Below are positions 9,245 to 18,500 of a DNA stretch of 64,000 nucleotides, one piece after another. Numbering within the stretch: the first letter of the stretch is position 1; every line of letters starts with the position of its first letter. The notes beneath the pieces were generated by a model. The model did not search any database, was not told the DNA's origin, and saw only the letters and a list, made by a program, of their open reading frames with translations. This DNA is from Psychrobacter maritimus (GTDB lineage: Bacteria; Pseudomonadota; Gammaproteobacteria; Pseudomonadales; Moraxellaceae): the NCBI RefSeq assembly GCF_904846345.1, contig NZ_CAJHAJ010000005.1:62001-126000 (forward strand), in the 5' to 3' direction. Made by a program: the position numbers and the translations under genes.

Positions 9245-10129
9245 ATGGCAAAAAATATCTTTTTAGCATTAGCATGTGCCTTAACGCTACCCCTAATTGG
9301 CTGCGCTACGACTAATAACACCCAAATAGCAAATACTGAACCCTTCGTTATTGATAGCGAGACTTACCAAGCCACTGGTAAAAGTGAGCGTATTAAAACC
9401 ATTATTTTGCATTATACGGTGAGCAATAATGCCCGCGCTATTAAGCTTTTGACCACCGGTAACGTCAGCGCCCACTATCTAATTTTGGATAATAACGATA
9501 ATAAAATTTATAACTTAGTGCCTGAAAGCGAACGCGCGTGGCATGCTGGCGCGGGCGGTTTTGCCGGTAGAACGATACTCAACGATACCTCTATCGGCAT
9601 CGAGATTGTCAATGCAGGCATTAAGCCTGAATATCGAGATGCCTTAAAAAACGGCGCGCTCGACTATCATCCTTATAAGCACTATGTAGAATTTAATGAG
9701 TTGCAGATTAAGAAAGTGGCGCAGCTGGTGCAAGAGTTGGCAAAAAGATATAATATCTCAGCAAAGAATATCATCGGTCATGCCGATATGGCACCGTCGC
9801 GTAAAATCGACCCCGGGGCGAAATTCCCTTGGCAGCGATTGCATTTCGATTACGGCATCGGCGCTTGGTATGATGAGTTTGACAAGCAATTCTTTATGAA
9901 TCAAGACGCGTTTGCCGCGGCAACGATACCCGAGATTAAGCAAGCGTTTCGCGATTACGGCTATCAAATCAATGACACAGACGCGTGGGATAAAGCCAGT
10001 CGCAATGTCGTGTATGCCTTTCAATTGCATTTTCGTCCGCAGCAGCCAACGGGCGAGCTGGATTTAGAAACTTATGCTATTTTAAAGGCACTCAATAAGA
10101 AGTATGCTGGTCATGATGACTTTTATTAA
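9245..10129 (+). CDS. amiD: N-acetylmuramoyl-L-alanine amidase, AmiD-like lipoprotein
   Basis: Predicted outer-membrane or periplasmic zinc amidase that cuts the bond between N-acetylmuramate and the stem peptide. A signal peptide ends in the lipobox LIGC (Cys20). The Amidase_2 domain follows: IILHYTVS with the first zinc histidine at about residue 56, AWHAG, IGIEIVNAG and IIGHADMAPSRKIDPG (second histidine, with the catalytic K and zinc D of the SRKxDPG motif). The C-terminal third (FRDYGYQIND...VVYAFQLHFRP...GELDLETYAIL) looks like a peptidoglycan-binding domain. At 294 residues it matches AmiD rather than the cytoplasmic AmpD. A possible operon with the next small gene (29-bp gap). Confidence 0.93.
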   Translation: MAKNIFLALACALTLPLIGCATTNNTQIANTEPFVIDSETYQATGKSERIKTIILHYTVSNNARAIKLLTTGNVSAHYLILDNNDNKIYNLVPESERAWHAGAGGFAGRTILNDTSIGIEIVNAGIKPEYRDALKNGALDYHPYKHYVEFNELQIKKVAQLVQELAKRYNISAKNIIGHADMAPSRKIDPGAKFPWQRLHFDYGIGAWYDEFDKQFFMNQDAFAAATIPEIKQAFRDYGYQINDTDAWDKASRNVVYAFQLHFRPQQPTGELDLETYAILKALNKKYAGHDDFY

Positions 10130-10158
10130 TGGATAAAAAATATTAGGAGACATAAGCC

Positions 10159-10353
10159 ATGAGTAACTCACAATACAACGAGCAAAATGAGCAAGACGAG
10201 CTGCAGAAATATCTAGAAGAAAAAGCCAAACAGGAGCAAGAAAAAGAGCAGGAAGCCGAGCCGCTCTCTGCGTATGATGCTTGTGTGCTAAAAGAAAGCG
10301 CTAGAATTCATGAGTTGATTGCTGAGGCTAAGAAGGGTTTAGAGGATGAGTAA
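10159..10353 (+). CDS. Small charged protein of unknown function
   Basis: A 64-residue acidic, Gln/Glu/Lys-rich protein with a helical, coiled-coil-like first half (DELQKYLEEKAKQEQEKEQ) and a second helix (YDACVLKESARIHELIAEAKK). I do not recognise a family. It is likely real: a good ribosome site (TAGGAG, about 9 nt before the ATG) precedes it, codon use is like the neighbours, and it sits 29 bp after the amidase gene. It is the last host-like gene before the AT-rich island. Confidence 0.65.
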   Translation: MSNSQYNEQNEQDELQKYLEEKAKQEQEKEQEAEPLSAYDACVLKESARIHELIAEAKKGLEDE

Positions 10354-10410
10354 GTTTGTAAAATAGAAATAGTAGCGTACTTAATAATATCAATATCTTA
10401 ATAAAGGATT

Positions 10411-10435
10411 GGTGTTAACATTAGTTAACCTTTTA
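10411..10435. promoter_or_regulatory. Inverted repeat ahead of the defence-like island
   Basis: GGTGTTAAC-ATTA-GTTAACC with two GTTAAC hexamers at 10414-10419 and 10424-10429, followed by TTTTATTTT. It could be an operator for the island operon or a weak terminator of the upstream gene. It is 15-35 bp ahead of the preferred ATG of the first island gene. Confidence 0.35.
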
Positions 10436-10449
10436 TTTTGTGTATAAAC

Positions 10450-11583
10450 ATGTTCAAGATAACAATGTACAACGCTGGAAACGGTGATTGTATTTCAATT
10501 CAAACAAAAACAGATTTTATCTTAATTGATGGTGGCACAGCTCAATCCTTTGAGAGCTGGAAATACAAAATTGTTGGTCAACTTGAAAAGATCGACTTGC
10601 TAATCATCACACATATCGATAATGATCATACTAATGGGATTATTAAGTTACTTGACGCAGAAGGACGCCCTGAAATCAAACAAGTATATTTTAATGGGGT
10701 TGAACAACTATTTAGTAACTTAGATGATGCGAATAAATCTGATAGGCGTATTGATACAAAGCTCAATGCTCTAGCTAGTGAATGTATTCCTTCAAGTGAT
10801 AAAGAAGATATAGGTTATTCCGAGGGTACTTCATTATCATACATTCTTAATAAGCAATTACTAAGATGCAACGAACTTGTTTCAGGCCAAGCTATATTTA
10901 TAGAAAACACTAAGAAATTTGATATTGGTGCTCTAAAGTTTGAGGTTATCGGCCCAGACTCGGCAACATTGTCTGAACTCAAGAATAAATGGCAGTATAA
11001 GCTTGACGAGAGAGGTATAAAACCTAAAATTATAAATAAATCCTTCGCTAATAGCTTTGAAGCATATATTCAAAGTTTTGAAAACTTAACAGCAGATACA
11101 ACCCTCATATCTTCAAACAGTACTAAGAGTATTGAATCGTTGGCTAATGAAAATTTTATACCTGATAGTTCTTTAACTAATAAAAGTAGTTTCTCTCTTT
11201 TAATTGAACATAATCATAAGAAAATACTTTATCTTGGGGACTGCCATGCCGAAACAGTTATATCTTGGCTTGATGGGAACGGAGTACAGAAGATAAAAGT
11301 TGATGCCGTTAAAGTATCCCATCATGGTAGTAAAAATAATACTAGTCTAGAGTTATTAGAAAGAATTGACTGCCAGAAATATCTTATTAGTACAAACGGC
11401 AAATCTCATGGTCATCCCCATCTAGAAACACTTGCAAGAATTGCTTTAATTAATCAAGATGCTAAAACTAATATATATTTTAATTACGATTTGAGAAACA
11501 TACCAACTTGGTTTACAGATGAACTGTGCAAAAATTATAAAAACATTAATCTATGTATGAATGTCGATGAGGTTGAACTGTGA
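10450..11583 (+). CDS. MBL-fold metallohydrolase, ComEC/Rec2-like, first gene of defence-like operon
   Basis: A 377-residue metallo-beta-lactamase-fold protein. It starts MFKITMYNAGNGDCISI, with FILIDGG at about residues 23-29 and the metal motif THIDNDHTNGI (H55-x-D57-x-D59-H60, the HxDxDH variant of HxHxDH). Later come LYLGDCH and VKVSHHGSKNNTS, as in the C-terminal MBL domain of ComEC. No signal peptide or membrane segment is visible, so it should be cytoplasmic. The frame is open from a TTG at 10438, but the ATG at 10450 fits the family N-terminus. Its TGA overlaps the GTG of the next gene (GTGA), implying translational coupling. Base composition is clearly AT-rich compared with the flanks. 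The substrate (nucleic acid, nucleotide or protein) cannot be read from the sequence. Confidence 0.88.
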   Translation: MFKITMYNAGNGDCISIQTKTDFILIDGGTAQSFESWKYKIVGQLEKIDLLIITHIDNDHTNGIIKLLDAEGRPEIKQVYFNGVEQLFSNLDDANKSDRRIDTKLNALASECIPSSDKEDIGYSEGTSLSYILNKQLLRCNELVSGQAIFIENTKKFDIGALKFEVIGPDSATLSELKNKWQYKLDERGIKPKIINKSFANSFEAYIQSFENLTADTTLISSNSTKSIESLANENFIPDSSLTNKSSFSLLIEHNHKKILYLGDCHAETVISWLDGNGVQKIKVDAVKVSHHGSKNNTSLELLERIDCQKYLISTNGKSHGHPHLETLARIALINQDAKTNIYFNYDLRNIPTWFTDELCKNYKNINLCMNVDEVEL

Positions 11584-13037
11584 TTGAACTGCAGCTGGAT
11601 AAAGAATACAAACTCGACTCTATACATATCATAGAATCCTTTTTTGAAGATAAAAGCAAGGCAAGTAAAAGAGGTACTTGCTTTTCGATTTCTAAGAAAT
11701 TATTGCTTACGGCATACCATGTGATAAAAGGTTCAAATGACTTAAGGATATACCTATCAAGTGACTCCTATATAAATGAGGAACACATTATTGCTAACTG
11801 TATATATTTTAATGAAGAATATGATATAGCTATTTTAGAGATATTAGATGAACGCTTAGATAATTTCATAACACTTTATTCTACGAGTGTAGGTTTAGAT
11901 AGTGATGTTCAGGTATGTGGTTATCCTGTCGAAAAACAACATTATCATGCACCAATGAATGCAAAAGTAACTAATAATTTTGAAAGAATTAATAGTCGAG
12001 AGTATAGTTTTGAAATATCACAATCAAACACTATCAGTAAGTATGCTGGGATGTCTGGATCTCCAATAATCTATAATGACAACTGTATCGGAGTACTAAG
12101 AATACAACAGGGCAAAAATACTTTGTACGCAATATCTATAAAAGATTTATTAAGTGATCCTGCACTGATCAATATTTTGCAAAAAAACCAAATTGTTGTA
12201 AACATTCAAGAAGGTATCGATTATCAACCTCCAAAACATCCAAAATCACCATTCAAATACTGTTTAAGTTGTAACGCTGAGCAACCAAGTATCAAAGGTA
12301 TTGATATTGGATTTGTATTCCAACAATGGAATATTAGTTCTTTCACAGAGACAGTGCATGATTGGATTATTGATTACTGTCTAACACAAAAAGAACAAGC
12401 AAACTTTGAAGGAGGTCAAAGAAGTCTTTTTAAGTATGCTAGAACAAACTATCCTGATAATAATTTAGATGCACTGGGTGATCTATGTCTACATATAGCT
12501 ATTCGAGAATCTTATAAAACTATACCTATAATTAACAAAGTATTTGATATGAACAATAAGACATTCTCATGCACACATGCAGTATTAAATTTTGATAGTT
12601 TGGAATTATGGATTGGTGCATCTTCAGTTAGTGCAAGCATAGAAGAAGGAATTCAGTCAGCTATTACAAGTATTAACTACATTAATGAAATACAGTCACT
12701 GAAGAATAGACTTTTTATGCTCAATTCAGAAATTGATAAATCATGGCCTCACAAGGATAAGTTAGAAAGATTATCTAATTCAACTTTAGATCTAGACAAA
12801 AGATTTGATAAAATCATAATTCCAATTTTTATTATGCACAATAGCGAATTAATATCGAGTTATGATGAACAAAATTTTATGAAATTATTTAACGAACATG
12901 CTCAATCATGCAGGGAACTTTTAAAAAGAGACCTTGAAGATGGTTCAGTTGACTTTATTAACCTACGTGTATTTTATTTTCCAGTCTCTGATATCGAAGA
13001 GCTGAATAGTGCTCTGCTAGAGGAGCTGCACTCATGA
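11580..13037 (+). CDS. Trypsin-like protease fused to a HamA-like (DUF1837) domain
   Basis: A 485-residue fusion. Residues ~1-205 are a trypsin-fold serine protease: GTCFSISKKLLLTAYHV (H47), EYDIAILEI (D82) and YAGMSGSPII (S159) give a full catalytic triad, and no signal peptide is present, so it acts in the cytoplasm. Residues ~228-485 resemble DUF1837/HamA, the Hachiman effector: GDLCLHIAIRES, LNFDSLELWIGASSV, a helix SIEEGIQSAITSIN, and a C-terminal IIIPIFIMH strand. Where HamA relatives as I recall them carry E-x-K after W-x-G, this protein has A347-S-S349, so the nuclease site looks lost. GTG start overlapping the previous stop; the stop overlaps the next ATG (ATGA). AT-rich. Confidence 0.82.
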   Translation: MIELQLDKEYKLDSIHIIESFFEDKSKASKRGTCFSISKKLLLTAYHVIKGSNDLRIYLSSDSYINEEHIIANCIYFNEEYDIAILEILDERLDNFITLYSTSVGLDSDVQVCGYPVEKQHYHAPMNAKVTNNFERINSREYSFEISQSNTISKYAGMSGSPIIYNDNCIGVLRIQQGKNTLYAISIKDLLSDPALINILQKNQIVVNIQEGIDYQPPKHPKSPFKYCLSCNAEQPSIKGIDIGFVFQQWNISSFTETVHDWIIDYCLTQKEQANFEGGQRSLFKYARTNYPDNNLDALGDLCLHIAIRESYKTIPIINKVFDMNNKTFSCTHAVLNFDSLELWIGASSVSASIEEGIQSAITSINYINEIQSLKNRLFMLNSEIDKSWPHKDKLERLSNSTLDLDKRFDKIIIPIFIMHNSELISSYDEQNFMKLFNEHAQSCRELLKRDLEDGSVDFINLRVFYFPVSDIEELNSALLEELHS

Positions 13038-15229
13038 ACTATGTAAGTGAGATAGATAGTGCAGTTGATAGCACTTGGTATGTAAGTGCTCATAAGCAAG
13101 TCAGTGACCAAAATTTTAGAGATTGGGATACTTTCTTAGTATCATTAATAAATAAGTTTAATAGTCATACTAACAATCACTTAGTTCAAGACATTTTAAT
13201 CCGTGCATTGGAAAGAAGAAATGAAATAAGCAAAGATTTTATATTAGATCATTTGCTTGGTGAGCTAGGGCTATTTCCTTATATTGAAACTGACTTGAGC
13301 TCTAAAGATAAATTAAGACGTAGTATCTTCACTACTCCTCAAGATGAGGATATGGTTTTTCATATTCGTCAAGCAGAAGTTTTTCATAGGATAATGAATG
13401 GTGAAAACATTATTCTAAGTGCTCCTACTAGTTTTGGTAAAAGTCTTATAATAGAGGCTTTGGTTGCCAGTAATGAGTTCGACAATATAGTCATTGTTGT
13501 ACCCACAATAGCTTTGATTGATGAACTAAAAAAGAAGTTGTTTAAATATAAAGCTTTTTATAAAATAATAACGCAGGCCAGTCAAGAATCTAGTGAAAGA
13601 AATATTTATATTTTCACTCAAGAAAGAGTTTTAGAGTATTCAGAAAGTATATTGGTCGACTTTTTTATTATTGATGAATTTTACAAACTCGCTCCAACTA
13701 GTAGAAATGATGAGCGTTGTGATCGTTTGAACTTAGCTTTAAAAATGTTGTATTTGAAGTGTAAACGCTTCTATATGCTTGGTCCAAATATTGATGGTTT
13801 AGTATCAGGTATACAAGAAGAGTTAAGATCTAATTTTTTAAAATTCGATTCATATATAACTGTCGCAACTAACGAAAAATACTATCCCTTAACTACAACT
13901 GGTAGAGATGCCGATATAGATATTGAAAGAGATGCAATATTATATCCTTTAGTAGAGTCTATAAAACCTAATGAACAGACGGTTATTTACTGTAAATCAC
14001 CCCAAAGAACAAGTATATTAATGCGGAAGTTAATAGACTCTGGCTTATTAAAGTCAAATAACAATAATAATGATTTATCTGTATGGCTCTCTGAAAACTT
14101 TCATCCTGAATGGTATTTAATAAAAGGGCTAAAGCATGGAGTCGCATATCATCATGCTCAATTACCGCGAGCTATAGGAGCAAAGATTGTTGAACTATTC
14201 AACGACTCTAAAATCAATTTCTTAATTTGCACTTCAACACTTATTGAAGGTGTAAATACGAATGCAAAAAACATTATCATATATGATGATTGTATTACTC
14301 GTAAAACAAAGCTCGACATGTTTACATTCAATAATATATCAGGTCGTTCAGGTAGGATGTTTGAACACTTCGTAGGAAACGTATTTATTTTAGGCGATAG
14401 TCCCCAAGATGAACTACCATTTATAGATATACCTATAATTACTCAAAGTGATAATGCTTCCGAAGCATTACTATTACAAATTGGAGGTGACATAAACGAA
14501 AAGAATATGAGTAAAGTCCAAAAATTCCATGATCAAGAAATATTGCCAATATCTCTACTGATGAAGCATCAAGGTATTGATCCTAATAAGCTGATTGATT
14601 TTGCTGAAGACTTAACTAGTAATAGAGACTCATGGAATAGTCTTATGATTTGGAATGGTGCATTTTTAGAAAATGTACAGTTAAAGCACCTTTGTATGAT
14701 TTTATTTAACTACTTCAATGTCTCTAGGATGGCTGGAGGAACTGTACGTTCGAAAGAACAACTGAACCGAAAACTCATTGATATTATTCAGCAAGCAGAG
14801 GATAAAAATCTTATTCTTTCAGACTTCACCTATTGGAATAGAATAGACCCTGAACACAGCGTTGACGATTCCGTAAACAATATTTTTAAATTTAAGAAAA
14901 ATTTAGTTAATTATAATTTACCGAAAATTATATATGCTATTAGTGATATTCAGAAGGAAGTATTTAATAGATATGGTCTTAATTTTGGCGATTACCAAGT
15001 GTTTGCATCAAAGTTAGAAAACTTTTATTATCCATCAGCTATAAACTCATTAGAAGAATTTGGTATTCCTAGCCAAATATCCAAGAAGTTATTAAGTAAT
15101 ATTGAGTTTGAGAATGTTGAAAGCATCGACTCAGTTATAGAAAAACTAACTAAGCTTGACGATAGCTCATTTAGTTTTTTAACAGATATTGAGGCAAGTT
15201 TTGTTAAGAAAGCAGTATCGTACATGTGA
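13034..15229 (+). CDS. SF2 helicase, HamB-like
   Basis: A 731-residue superfamily 2 helicase. Motif I is APTSFGKS (130-137), motif II is IIDEFYK (DEFY, 212-218), motif V is CTSTLIEGVNT (399-409) and motif VI is ISGRSGR (435-441). A QDED...RQ segment just before motif I resembles a Q-like motif. The N-terminal ~100 residues and the C-terminal ~260 are helical and family-specific. This layout and the partner DUF1837 gene point to HamB of Hachiman (or AbpB), which monitors or unwinds damaged or phage DNA and controls HamA. It starts with an ATGA overlap on the protease-HamA gene, so the three products are probably made together. AT-rich throughout. Confidence 0.85.
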   Translation: MNYVSEIDSAVDSTWYVSAHKQVSDQNFRDWDTFLVSLINKFNSHTNNHLVQDILIRALERRNEISKDFILDHLLGELGLFPYIETDLSSKDKLRRSIFTTPQDEDMVFHIRQAEVFHRIMNGENIILSAPTSFGKSLIIEALVASNEFDNIVIVVPTIALIDELKKKLFKYKAFYKIITQASQESSERNIYIFTQERVLEYSESILVDFFIIDEFYKLAPTSRNDERCDRLNLALKMLYLKCKRFYMLGPNIDGLVSGIQEELRSNFLKFDSYITVATNEKYYPLTTTGRDADIDIERDAILYPLVESIKPNEQTVIYCKSPQRTSILMRKLIDSGLLKSNNNNNDLSVWLSENFHPEWYLIKGLKHGVAYHHAQLPRAIGAKIVELFNDSKINFLICTSTLIEGVNTNAKNIIIYDDCITRKTKLDMFTFNNISGRSGRMFEHFVGNVFILGDSPQDELPFIDIPIITQSDNASEALLLQIGGDINEKNMSKVQKFHDQEILPISLLMKHQGIDPNKLIDFAEDLTSNRDSWNSLMIWNGAFLENVQLKHLCMILFNYFNVSRMAGGTVRSKEQLNRKLIDIIQQAEDKNLILSDFTYWNRIDPEHSVDDSVNNIFKFKKNLVNYNLPKIIYAISDIQKEVFNRYGLNFGDYQVFASKLENFYYPSAINSLEEFGIPSQISKKLLSNIEFENVESIDSVIEKLTKLDDSSFSFLTDIEASFVKKAVSYM

Positions 15230-15330
15230 AAATACTCTAAAGATCTTAAATCTGCCTTCTTATACTAGATTTATTCTCATAAAAAAATTGATTACTTATA
15301 AATTTTAGTAAACTTAAAACAAAATATGGC

Positions 15331-15475
15331 GGTGCTTTTTAGCCCTAATTGAAGCGGATATACTTGGTTGATCACTGGGCTGCGGGGGCTTGGCTAGAGG
15401 TGGTCGCTCGAATGTTGGAACGCCTCTCGCCTTAGCCACCGCCCTTGTGCTAGCCAAGATAGTAGCGAAAAGCAG
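15331..15475. repeat. Nested inverted-repeat element (possible structured RNA or mobile-element remnant)
   Basis: Three nested complementary pairs: TGCTTTT (15333-15339) with AAAAGCA (15468-15474); CTTGGCTAG (15389-15397) with CTAGCCAAG (15450-15458); and GGTGG (15399-15403) with CCACC (15436-15440). GGCGG near 15329 and CCGCC near 15484 extend the symmetry. The element is GC-rich between AT-rich DNA and purL. I do not recognise it. Confidence 0.5.
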
Positions 15476-15516
15476 GATTAGCTCCGCCTACTTCTTAAAA
15501 CTCAAATCCCAAATAC

Positions 15517-15547
15517 AAAAAAGGTGAGCCGAAGCCCACCTTTTTTT
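15517..15547 (-). terminator. Intrinsic terminator downstream of purL (probably bidirectional)
   Basis: GGTG-A-GC (15523-15529), loop CGAA, GC-C-CACC (15534-15540) with one A/C mismatch, flanked by six A (15517-15522) and seven T (15541-15547). Works for purL on the minus strand and, with the T-run, for anything read from the island side. Confidence 0.8.
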
Positions 15548-15586
15548 ATGTCAAAGATAATGTTCTAAACTAACTTAGCCTATATC

Positions 15587-18500
15587 TTAACGCAACCAAG
15601 CACGGGCGTTACGGAACATACGCATCCACGCGCCGTCCTCATCCCACTCTTGTGGCTTCCAGCTATGATTGTAGGCACGTAGCGTACGCTCAGGGTGCGG
15701 CATCATGATGGTGACGCGACCGTCGGTGCTACACAGACCCGTGACACCGCCGAGCGAACCGTTTGGATTGAGCGGATAAGTCTCGGTTGGATGACCTTGG
15801 CTATCGACGAAGCGCATGGCGAGCTGACCGTGTTTTGCCATACCGTCGATCTCGGTATTGTCCAGCGTGGCATAGCCTTCACCGTGCGCGACAGCGATTG
15901 GTAAGATACTGTCTTGCATACCTTTGAACAAGATAGACTTGGTACGCTCAACTTTGACGTTGACGGTACGCGCTTCAAAGCGGGCTGATTTATTGGCGAT
16001 AAAGCGTGGGAAGTTTTCCGCGCCTGGGATGAGGTCTTTTAACTGGGCCATCATCTGACAACCGTTACAGACGCCTAAGCTAAAGGTATCCGGACGGGCA
16101 AAGAAACGCACGAACTGCATGCGCAATTCATCATGGAACAAGATAGAGTTTGCCCAGCCCGAGCCTGCGCCCAGTACGTCACCGTAGCTAAAGCCACCAC
16201 AAGCGACCAGACCATCGAAGTCACGTAGATTGATGCGCCCTTCAAGTAAATCACTCATGTGCACATCGACCGCTTCAAAGCCAGCTTGGGTAAAGCCTGC
16301 TGCCATTTCGGTCTGACCGTTGACGCCTTGCTCGCGCAGGATTGCAACTCTTGGCTTAGTGTCACGGCTGTTTAAGTATGGTTCTTCAACCTTTTGATTG
16401 AGATCAAAGTTTGGCGCAGCGATAAGACCTTGATGGCTAGTATCAGCAATCAAGTCATATTCTTGCTGGACGCAAGCTGGGTTATCACGGCGGCGGGCAA
16501 TTTGATAGCTGACCTGACTCCATTCTTGTTGCAGCTCAGAGCGCTTAAAACGTAGAGTGTCATCACCCATCAGTGTTGGCGTTTGGATTAGTAGGCTATC
16601 TTCTTCTGAGCTTTGACCGACTAGGCTCAGCATATCGCTGACGTTAAATTCTTCTGCTAATTGCATTAAAGCCGCAACGTTTTCTGGTAATACTTGAATC
16701 ACTGCGCCCAGCTCTTCACTGAACAGCTGACCGAGCAAGTTATCATCAGTTAATGATAGCTTGATACCTTGGCGACTGGTGAATTGCATCTCTGCGATGG
16801 TCGCAAGCAAACCACCATCACCGATATCGTGATAAGCACTAATGACGCCTTGCGCGTTACCCGCTTGGATAAAGTTAAAGAAGTCGACCAAGTCACTTGG
16901 CTGCGCTAAATCTGGGCAGTCATTACCTAATTTGCTTAGAGTCTGTGCGAGGATTGAACCGCCTAGACGCAATTTACCTTTCGACAAGTCAATACGGTAA
17001 AAGGCGCTATCACCATTGATTAGCTCAGGCGTTAAGGTTTTTGCCACATCAATAACAGGTGCAAAAGCAGTAATAACCAAGCTCATTGGTGAAACGACTG
17101 ATTTATCTGTGCTGCCGTCTTCGTTGCTATCCGTCCAGTTGGCACGCATCGATAGTGAGTCTTTACCAACTGGAATGGCGATACCCAATGCTGGACATAG
17201 TTCTTCACCAACGGTATAGACGGCGTCAAACAATGCCGCGTCTTCTACGTCTTCGCCACATGCTGCCATCCAGTTTGCTGACATAGTGATATCAGATAGC
17301 TGAGTAATACGCGCGCCTGCGATGTTGGTAATCGCCTCACCAACAGCCAAGCGTGCAGACGCTTTTGGATTAATCAAAGCAACAGGCGTACGTTCACCGA
17401 CACTCATCGCCTCACCGCTCATTGGCTGACCATCTAACGCAATCAAGCCTGAAGCGGTCACTGCGCAATCTGATACTGGCACTTGATAGCGACCTACATA
17501 CTGATCGCGAACGACCATACCTGTGATAGAGCGGTCGCCAATGCTAATCAAGAATGATTTGCTAGCGACAGTAGGATGACGTAATACATCTTTGATTGAT
17601 TCGGCTAGATTGACGTCGCCAAGCTCTAATGCTGGCAAAGTAGTTTCTTGACGCTCAAAACTGCGCTGCATTTGCGGCGTACCACCAAGCAATACTTGCA
17701 TCGGCATATCGACTGGCTGCTCAGGGAGCAATTCGTCATTAACGACAAGCTGACGGATTTCCGTGGCTTCACCCAAGATGGCATACGGGCAGCGTTCACG
17801 CGCACAGATGGCATCAAATTGATCTTTGCTCTCTGGGCGAATCGCCAATACATAACGCTCTTGCGCTTCGTTCGACCAAATCGCCATTGGCGACATGCCC
17901 GCTTCTAACGATGGAATTTTCCGTAGATTGAGCACCGCGCCCATTTCATGGTCATTGACCAATTCTGGCATGGCATTGGATAGACCACCGGCACCGACAT
18001 CATGTAGCGAAACGATTGGGTTACCATCTTTGCTGTTATTGCTTGCGTCGATATCGTTACCAGCTAGTGCCCAGCAGCGATCGATAACTTCCTGACAGCG
18101 ACGTTCCATCTCAGCGTTATCACGCTGTACAGAAGCAAAGTCCAAGCCTTCATCGAGTGAGCCACTATCGACAGAAGACGCTGCACCGCCACCTAAACCA
18201 ATTTGCATGGCTGGACCACCAAGGACGATTAATAGATCACCTTGCTGAATGGCATTTTTTTCAATCAGATTGCGTTTGATATTACCGTAACCACCGGCAA
18301 GCATGATTGGCTTATGATAGCCGCGCATTTGGCTACCGTCTTTTGCCGCTGAAGTGTCCAATTGGAAACTACGGAAATAACCGCATAAGTTTGGACGACC
18401 AAACTCATTTGAGAAATTGGCTGAGCCTAATGGCGCTTCAGTCATAATTTCAAGACTGGTTGCCATACGATCTGGCGTACCATAATCCTGCGTACTTAAT

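Larger units (their letters stand above)
15230..15586. other. 357-bp gap between the island and purL holding a structured GC-rich element
   Basis: The first ~90 bp are AT-rich like the island. From about 15328 to 15490 composition changes to GC-rich with nested inverted repeats (separate entry). A terminator ends the gap near purL. No convincing ORF was seen. Confidence 0.6.

Noticed and set aside
10438-10449. TTG at 10438 as start of the MBL gene
   Set aside because: Four codons upstream of the ATG; the family N-terminus (FKITMYNAGNGD) fits the ATG at 10450 better.
10354-15586. Prophage or integron at the island
   Set aside because: No integrase, phage structural genes, attC-type GTTRRRY/RYYYAAC pairs or flanking direct repeats were found.
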